From an uncultured Arachnia sp. (lineage in GTDB: Bacteria > Actinomycetota > Actinomycetes > Propionibacteriales > Propionibacteriaceae), in contig CANLTJ010000002.1 of NCBI GenBank assembly GCA_947493995.1, positions 248,001 to 312,000 of the forward strand: a stretch of DNA of 64,000 nucleotides. The letters run 5' to 3'. Below, one piece after another: positions 60,066-64,000 of this stretch (the first letter of the stretch is position 1; every line of letters begins with the position of its first letter). The notes below the pieces were generated by a model, which saw only the letters and a list, made by a program, of their open reading frames with translations, made no database searches and was not told the origin of the DNA. Position numbers and translations under genes: made by a program.

Positions 60066-60979
60066 GTCTGGCCCACTGTCTGAGCGCTGGGCGTGAGCAA
60101 CAGCGGGATGCGGGCCGTCAGTGTCGTCGGCCCTCCCTCCGGGGAGGACAGGTCCAGGGCCCCACCGAAGGCCGCGACTCGCTCCCGCATGCCACGAAGT
60201 CCACCACCCTCACGCATCCAGGCACCTCCCGGTCCGTCGTCCATGACAGAGACATGGAGATGCTGGTCTGCCGCCAGCAGCAGCGTGGCCCGGGCGTTGG
60301 GTGCATGTTTGGCGATGTTGGTCAGCGCCTCGGAGCAGAAGAACCACGCGACGGCCGCCACCTCCTCCGGCATATCCGGCAACGGGTGCGGGTTGCGAAG
60401 GGTCACGTCCAGGCCACTGCGTTCCACCATGTCCGAGACGGCCGCCACGAGCCCGAGGTCCGAGAGCATCTGCGGATGGATTCCCGAGACCGTGGCTCGC
60501 AGGGTACGCAGGGCCTCCTCAGCGTCCCAGTGGGCGTCCTCCAGCAACGTCGCGACTTCCGTTGCCTCACAGTCGGTCTCGGACGTGTGCTGCTCCAGGA
60601 GAAGGGACGCCTCACCCAGTTTCATGGTGGCGGCCACCAAGTATTGCTGAGCGCCGTCGTGCAGGTCGCGCTCGATCCGCCGTCGCTCAATCTCGAACGC
60701 GGAGACGATGATGCGCCTGGAATCGCGGACCTCCCGGAGTTCCCGTGCCCAGTCGACGTCGGAGATCTCCTTCGGGTGGCTCTGGAACTTGCCTCGTTCC
60801 AGGGATTGCAGTGCCAACCACAGCAACGCAACCACTCCTGCCGCGGCGATGACTTGGGCTCCCCAGTCCAATGGCAGCGCGCCGAGCAGCAGAGCTGCCA
60901 CGAGCAGCGCTCCTGCACCACCCACGGCCAGTTGCCCGAAGAACAGGCGCCGCCGTCGACGCTCCGCAGTTGAGGACAT
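60062..60979 (-). CDS. Sensor histidine kinase (HisKA_3)
   Basis: 305 residues. Two N-terminal membrane helices (about 14-55), a dimerisation helix with the phosphorylated His in ERDLHDGAQQYLVAA, and an HATPase domain (EALTNIAKHAPNARA, DDGPGG, GLRGMRERVAAFGG). The short outside loop suggests sensing in the membrane or through the ABC partner, as in LiaS-like kinases. TACAGT lies 6 nt before the ATG at 60979 (leaderless). Confidence 0.92.
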   Translation of the reverse strand: MSSTAERRRRRLFFGQLAVGGAGALLVAALLLGALPLDWGAQVIAAAGVVALLWLALQSLERGKFQSHPKEISDVDWARELREVRDSRRIIVSAFEIERRRIERDLHDGAQQYLVAATMKLGEASLLLEQHTSETDCEATEVATLLEDAHWDAEEALRTLRATVSGIHPQMLSDLGLVAAVSDMVERSGLDVTLRNPHPLPDMPEEVAAVAWFFCSEALTNIAKHAPNARATLLLAADQHLHVSVMDDGPGGAWMREGGGLRGMRERVAAFGGALDLSSPEGGPTTLTARIPLLLTPSAQTVGQT

Positions 60980-61028
60980 GGCATCACTGTAGAAGGAGTG
61001 TCTCCGTCGATCCGGATGTCGACGCAAA

Positions 61029-61076
61029 GGTGGAGCTGAGTCCACCCCATAAGGGAAGCTGGACCCATGGCGTCCA
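61029..61076. promoter_or_regulatory. Paired inverted repeats between the two-component and ABC operons
   Basis: GGTGGA-N6-TCCACC at 61029-61046 and TGGAC-N7-GTCCA at 61060-61076 share the TGGA/TCCA core, 31 bp apart. Candidate binding sites of the response regulator for the divergent ABC genes. Confidence 0.4.
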
Positions 61077-61102
61077 CTTCCGAGCGATGGTCGACTTGAA
61101 TC

Positions 61103-61810
61103 ATGACAACAACAACCACACCGGGTACGGCTCTCAGCGCCCGCAGCGTCTCAAAGTCCTACGGCCATGTTCGGGCTCTCGCCGACGTCACTCTGGACAT
61201 CCCGAACGGCCAGTCCGTCGCCGTCATGGGCCCCTCCGCCTCGGGCAAGTCCACGCTTCTGCACTGCCTTTCGGGCATCCTCGTGCCGGATACCGGCACC
61301 GTCACCCTGGGCTCGGACCCCGTGTCAGCACTCAAGGACAAGCAGCGCTCCCTACTACGGCGACGCCGCTTCGGTTTCGTCTTCCAGGACGGACAGCTGC
61401 TGCCTGAGTTGCCAGCGCGCGAGAACATCGCGCTGCCACTGCTTCTGGCCGGGCAGAACCGCAACGAGGCACTGGCGGCCGCCGATCAGTGGCTGTCCCG
61501 GCTGGGACTTCCCGATGCGGGCGGACGGCGCCCGGGCGAACTCTCCGGCGGGCAAGCCCAGCGTGTCGCCATCGCACGGGCCTTGATCCATGGCCCACAG
61601 GTGGTCTTCGCCGATGAGCCGACAGGCGCTCTGGACCAGGCCACCGGACACGAAGTGATGCAGATCCTGACTACCACCGCCGCCATGACGGGTGCAACGC
61701 TCGTCGTCGTCACTCACGACGACGAGGTGGCCAACTGGTGTCAGCGCCTCGTCGAGATTCGCGACGCCATGATCCATGACGACCACATGAGCAACAGGAG
61801 GGCATCATGA
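61103..61810 (+). CDS. ABC transporter ATP-binding protein (MacB/LolD type)
   Basis: 235 residues. Walker A GPSASGKSTL, Q-loop FGFVFQDGQLLPEL, signature LSGGQAQRVA, Walker B VVFADEPTGALD, and His in VTHDDE. It is the ATPase of an FtsX-like permease encoded next (ATGA overlap). Such systems with a LiaRS-like two-component partner often respond to envelope stress or antimicrobial peptides. Confidence 0.92.
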   Translation: MTTTTTPGTALSARSVSKSYGHVRALADVTLDIPNGQSVAVMGPSASGKSTLLHCLSGILVPDTGTVTLGSDPVSALKDKQRSLLRRRRFGFVFQDGQLLPELPARENIALPLLLAGQNRNEALAAADQWLSRLGLPDAGGRRPGELSGGQAQRVAIARALIHGPQVVFADEPTGALDQATGHEVMQILTTTAAMTGATLVVVTHDDEVANWCQRLVEIRDAMIHDDHMSNRRAS

Positions 61811-63177
61811 GCGTCGCACTCAACCTTGCTCCACGCCTGGCCGTGGAACGCATCCGCGCCACCAAGGGCGCCGGTGTCCTCGACGCCATGGCGGTCCTCG
61901 CATTCACCGTCTCCTCCTGGCTCGCCCTCACAGTGGCCGGTGGCACGTGGATGTTCGTGGCTCGGTGGCGCGTCGACGGCGCCCTGAACGATCCCATGTG
62001 GGTCGACGTCGCACCTGCCTACGTGGGCCTTGCTGGCTTCGCATGCGCTCTCCTCACCATTCCGGTTCTCGCACTAGGAGGTGCTGCCGCCCGATTGGGT
62101 GCGCGCGGACGCTCCCGGCGTCTGGCGTCGCTGCGGCTGGTCGGCATGACCAGCGGTGAAGTGGTGAAGATGTCCGTCCTGGAGACCTTGGTGCAGGCAG
62201 TCGCGGGGGTCGTCCTCGGATCCGTTGTGTTCGTCGCCAGCCTTCCGGCCTGGCAGCTCATTTCATTTCAAGGACAGAACATCGAGGCACGCGAGATGCT
62301 GCCACAGTGGTGGCTGTGGCTTGCGGTCGTGGGCGTCCTCCTGATGCTCGCCGTGATGTCAACCATCGTCGGTTTACGCCGCGTCAGTATCTCTCCACTG
62401 GGGGTGGCGCGCGACGAGACCCCGAAGCGGCTCAAGACCTGGCGGCTGGTACTAGTGGTGCTGCTCGTGACGGGGTTCATGATCTACTCTCAATCCGCCG
62501 ACATCGCCAATCTCGTGGGACTCGTCCTCACCGTCGTGTTTCTCACCATCGTCATTGGCTCCATCACCGTCGTGGGGCCTTGGCTGCTACAGCTGATCGC
62601 AAAACCCCGAACGCGCACGTCGAAAGTCCCCAAGCTCCTCGCGGCCCGCCGGATCCTGGACGACCCGCGAGCGGCTTGGCGCAACGTCGCCGCCGTGGCG
62701 CTGCTCGGATTCATTGCGGGATTCACCGTCAACATCCCGGTGACCACCAGCGGCGGCGCAGCGGATGTCTATCAGGAGACCTTCGTTCGCGACATCCAGA
62801 CCGGTGTGGCCATCACCTTGGTCGTCGGCCTCATCCTCGCTGCCACCGCAACCCTGATTTCCCAGGCCTCCGGAGTGTTCGACCGGGCGTCTGAGGCTGT
62901 CGCGATGGACCGCATGGGTGTGCCTCGGGCAGTCCACGCGGCGGTTCGTCGGAGCCAGGTTTTGGTCCCGTTGGCGGTTGCTCTCGGCACCTCTGTGCCT
63001 TTGGGCTTTCTGCTGTCGACGGTCACGGCCACGGAGACCGAAGGATTCCCCACCCTGGGCGTCGTGCTGCTCGCCTCTACCGTCCTCGTCGGATTCCTAT
63101 TGACGCTGGGCGCAGCCGAGGCCTGCCGCCCGCTGCAAACCGGGGTGCTGGGCGAGCAGCGGCGTCGCAACGACTGA
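61807..63177 (+). CDS. FtsX-like ABC permease
   Basis: 456 residues with about ten hydrophobic segments in two FtsX-type halves (LRLVGMTSGEVVKMSVLETL and MDRMGVPRAVHAAVRRSQVL mark the repeated coupling regions). Role is inferred from the ATPase partner and regulator: export or sensing of a hydrophobic or peptide substrate at the membrane. Confidence 0.85.
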   Translation: MSVALNLAPRLAVERIRATKGAGVLDAMAVLAFTVSSWLALTVAGGTWMFVARWRVDGALNDPMWVDVAPAYVGLAGFACALLTIPVLALGGAAARLGARGRSRRLASLRLVGMTSGEVVKMSVLETLVQAVAGVVLGSVVFVASLPAWQLISFQGQNIEAREMLPQWWLWLAVVGVLLMLAVMSTIVGLRRVSISPLGVARDETPKRLKTWRLVLVVLLVTGFMIYSQSADIANLVGLVLTVVFLTIVIGSITVVGPWLLQLIAKPRTRTSKVPKLLAARRILDDPRAAWRNVAAVALLGFIAGFTVNIPVTTSGGAADVYQETFVRDIQTGVAITLVVGLILAATATLISQASGVFDRASEAVAMDRMGVPRAVHAAVRRSQVLVPLAVALGTSVPLGFLLSTVTATETEGFPTLGVVLLASTVLVGFLLTLGAAEACRPLQTGVLGEQRRRND

Positions 63178-63232
63178 GCCAGGTCCCGTCCATCCTGAGC
63201 CACGTCGCGTCCTCCCGAGCCAAGCCTCTGGA

Positions 63233-63430
63233 CGACCGGACACGCCGCACTCACTGCCCACCGAGTCCTCGAACGACCCGACACGCCGCACTCACTGTCC
63301 ACCGCGTCACCCGACGACCCGGACACGCCGCACCTACCGTCCACCGCGTCAGCCAACGACCGGACACGCCGCATCCACTGCCTTCCGAGCTGCAAATCGA
63401 CCGGACACGCCTCACTCACTGTCGACCATC
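63233..63430. repeat. Degenerate tandem repeat, about 41-bp unit, five copies
   Basis: Units begin CGACCGGACACGCCGCACTC or close variants, at about 63233, 63274, 63315, 63357 and 63398. They continue with ACTGTCCACCGCGTC in the best copies. The preceding 50 bases hold another short pattern (GAGCCA-GTC-GTCC). Together they fill most of the 377-base gap before ppk2. No coding potential on the plus strand; the sequence has no obvious secondary structure. Confidence 0.75.
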
Positions 63431-63554
63431 GACGCATACGGCTTGGTGACGACCGATCGCGGCGAGTCGGGTCATGGCCTCTCCCCCGACGTTTCGCTCC
63501 CTGTGACCAGCCCGGCTGAAACAATGGTGCGACTCTCCGAAAGGAACTCCAATC

Positions 63555-64000
63555 ATGGGCAAGAAGCCGAAGAACCTGTGGCTCGCGGATCCCCGCGAGG
63601 TGCTCCGCGCCAGTGAGGGATTCGACCTCGCCACCGTCGACCGCAACAGCTCCCCCGGTTGGGACGGCGGCAAGAAGGAAGCCAAGGCCCTGATGAAGTC
63701 GCGGGCCGCACTGCTTCCCGAGTTGCAGGAGCGACTCTTCGCTGAGGGGCGCACCGGCGGAAAGCGCTCGGTCTTGTGCATCATCCAGGGGCTCGACACC
63801 GCGGGCAAGGGCGGCATTGTGCGCCACGTGATGGGTGCGGTGGACCCGCAGGGGGTCGCGCTGAGCTCCTTCGGTGTCCCCACCGAGGAGGAGGCGAAGC
63901 ACCACTACCTGTGGCGCATCCGCAAGGCGCTGCCGCCGGCCGGGAGCATAGGTGTGTTCGACCGTTCCCATTACGAGGACGTGCTGGTGGTGCGGGTGAA
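63555..64000 (+). CDS. ppk2: Polyphosphate kinase 2, 3' end cut by window edge
   Basis: The first 148 residues are visible. Walker A GLDTAGKGGIVRHVMG near residues 78-90 and the VFDRSHYEDVLVVRV lid region are PPK2 hallmarks. The family phosphorylates nucleotides with polyphosphate, or the reverse. GPPKLWL-like N-termini are replaced here by KKPKNLWLAD. AAAGGA precedes the ATG. The subclass (mono- or diphosphate specific) cannot be read without the C-terminus. Confidence 0.92.
   Translation, partial: MGKKPKNLWLADPREVLRASEGFDLATVDRNSSPGWDGGKKEAKALMKSRAALLPELQERLFAEGRTGGKRSVLCIIQGLDTAGKGGIVRHVMGAVDPQGVALSSFGVPTEEEAKHHYLWRIRKALPPAGSIGVFDRSHYEDVLVVRV

Noticed and set aside
63233..63430. CRISPR array
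   Set aside because: The units are degenerate, with no constant repeat plus unique spacer pattern, and no cas genes are nearby.

Overview
This is a high-GC actinobacterial chromosome segment that looks like the family Propionibacteriaceae. The pointers are a two-subunit methylmalonyl-CoA mutase (mutA-mutB) with its MeaB GTPase, the fhaA-fhaB-pstP-rodA-pbpA-pknB cell-wall signalling cluster next to pabA/trpG and crgA, a glycosyltransferase/PIG-L deacetylase pair resembling the first two steps of mycothiol synthesis, and many genes whose start codon sits 6-8 nt after a TAnnnT -10 box, as in actinobacterial leaderless transcription. The genus cannot be named from the sequence alone.

Layout. 1-3.9 kb is an accessory strip: a toxin/antitoxin pair running off the left edge, an Imm5-like protein, a GIY-YIG protein and a 5'-truncated tyrosine integrase, ending about 0.4 kb from a tRNA-Leu(CAG) gene, a classic integration site. 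4-15 kb is ordinary chromosome. It contains two acidic heptad-repeat proteins, a guanidine-III riboswitch driving an SMR (Gdx) exporter, the MshA/MshB-like pair, a BrkB-like membrane protein, two hydrolases, an ATL protein, and a carboxylesterase framed by two inverted 162-163 bp MITE-like elements. 15-21.6 kb is the methylmalonyl-CoA mutase locus, interrupted by an AbiEi/DUF559-type gene that lies between two 36-bp repeats. 21.6-31 kb is the growth and cell-wall Ser/Thr kinase cluster. 31.6-38.5 kb is a complete PTS operon (mannitol-type EIICB and EIIA, an MDR polyol dehydrogenase, a DeoR regulator, a 1-phosphofructokinase-type kinase, HPr and EI) behind a promoter surrounded by AGTCCGT repeats.

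40.2-48.4 kb is the most unusual part: a type I restriction-modification operon in which hsdS carries an 11-unit AG repeat exactly between its two target-recognition domains, so gain or loss of one unit would remove the second domain. Between hsdS and hsdR lie three extra genes: a GIY-YIG/DUF4357 protein, an unrecognised 290-residue protein and a PIN-domain protein. 48.5-57.2 kb returns to housekeeping and transport (transaldolase, lysS, a TRIC-like channel, and a TetR-controlled heterodimeric ABC exporter). 57.2-59.3 kb is a small graveyard and toxin-antitoxin patch (frameshifted MOSC gene, MazF pair, MFS fragment, VapBC pair). The window ends with a two-component system divergent from an ABC/FtsX-like transporter, a tandem-repeat intergenic region and the start of a polyphosphate kinase 2 gene.

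Propionyl-CoA metabolism is served by mutA, mutB and meaB. Polyol uptake is served by the PTS operon, which carries its own general components. Envelope growth is coordinated by pknB/pstP and the FHA proteins with RodA, PbpA and CrgA. The accessory genes are concentrated at the tRNA-Leu end, in the restriction locus and in the 57-59 kb patch. All functions are assigned by reading motifs; no database search was run.
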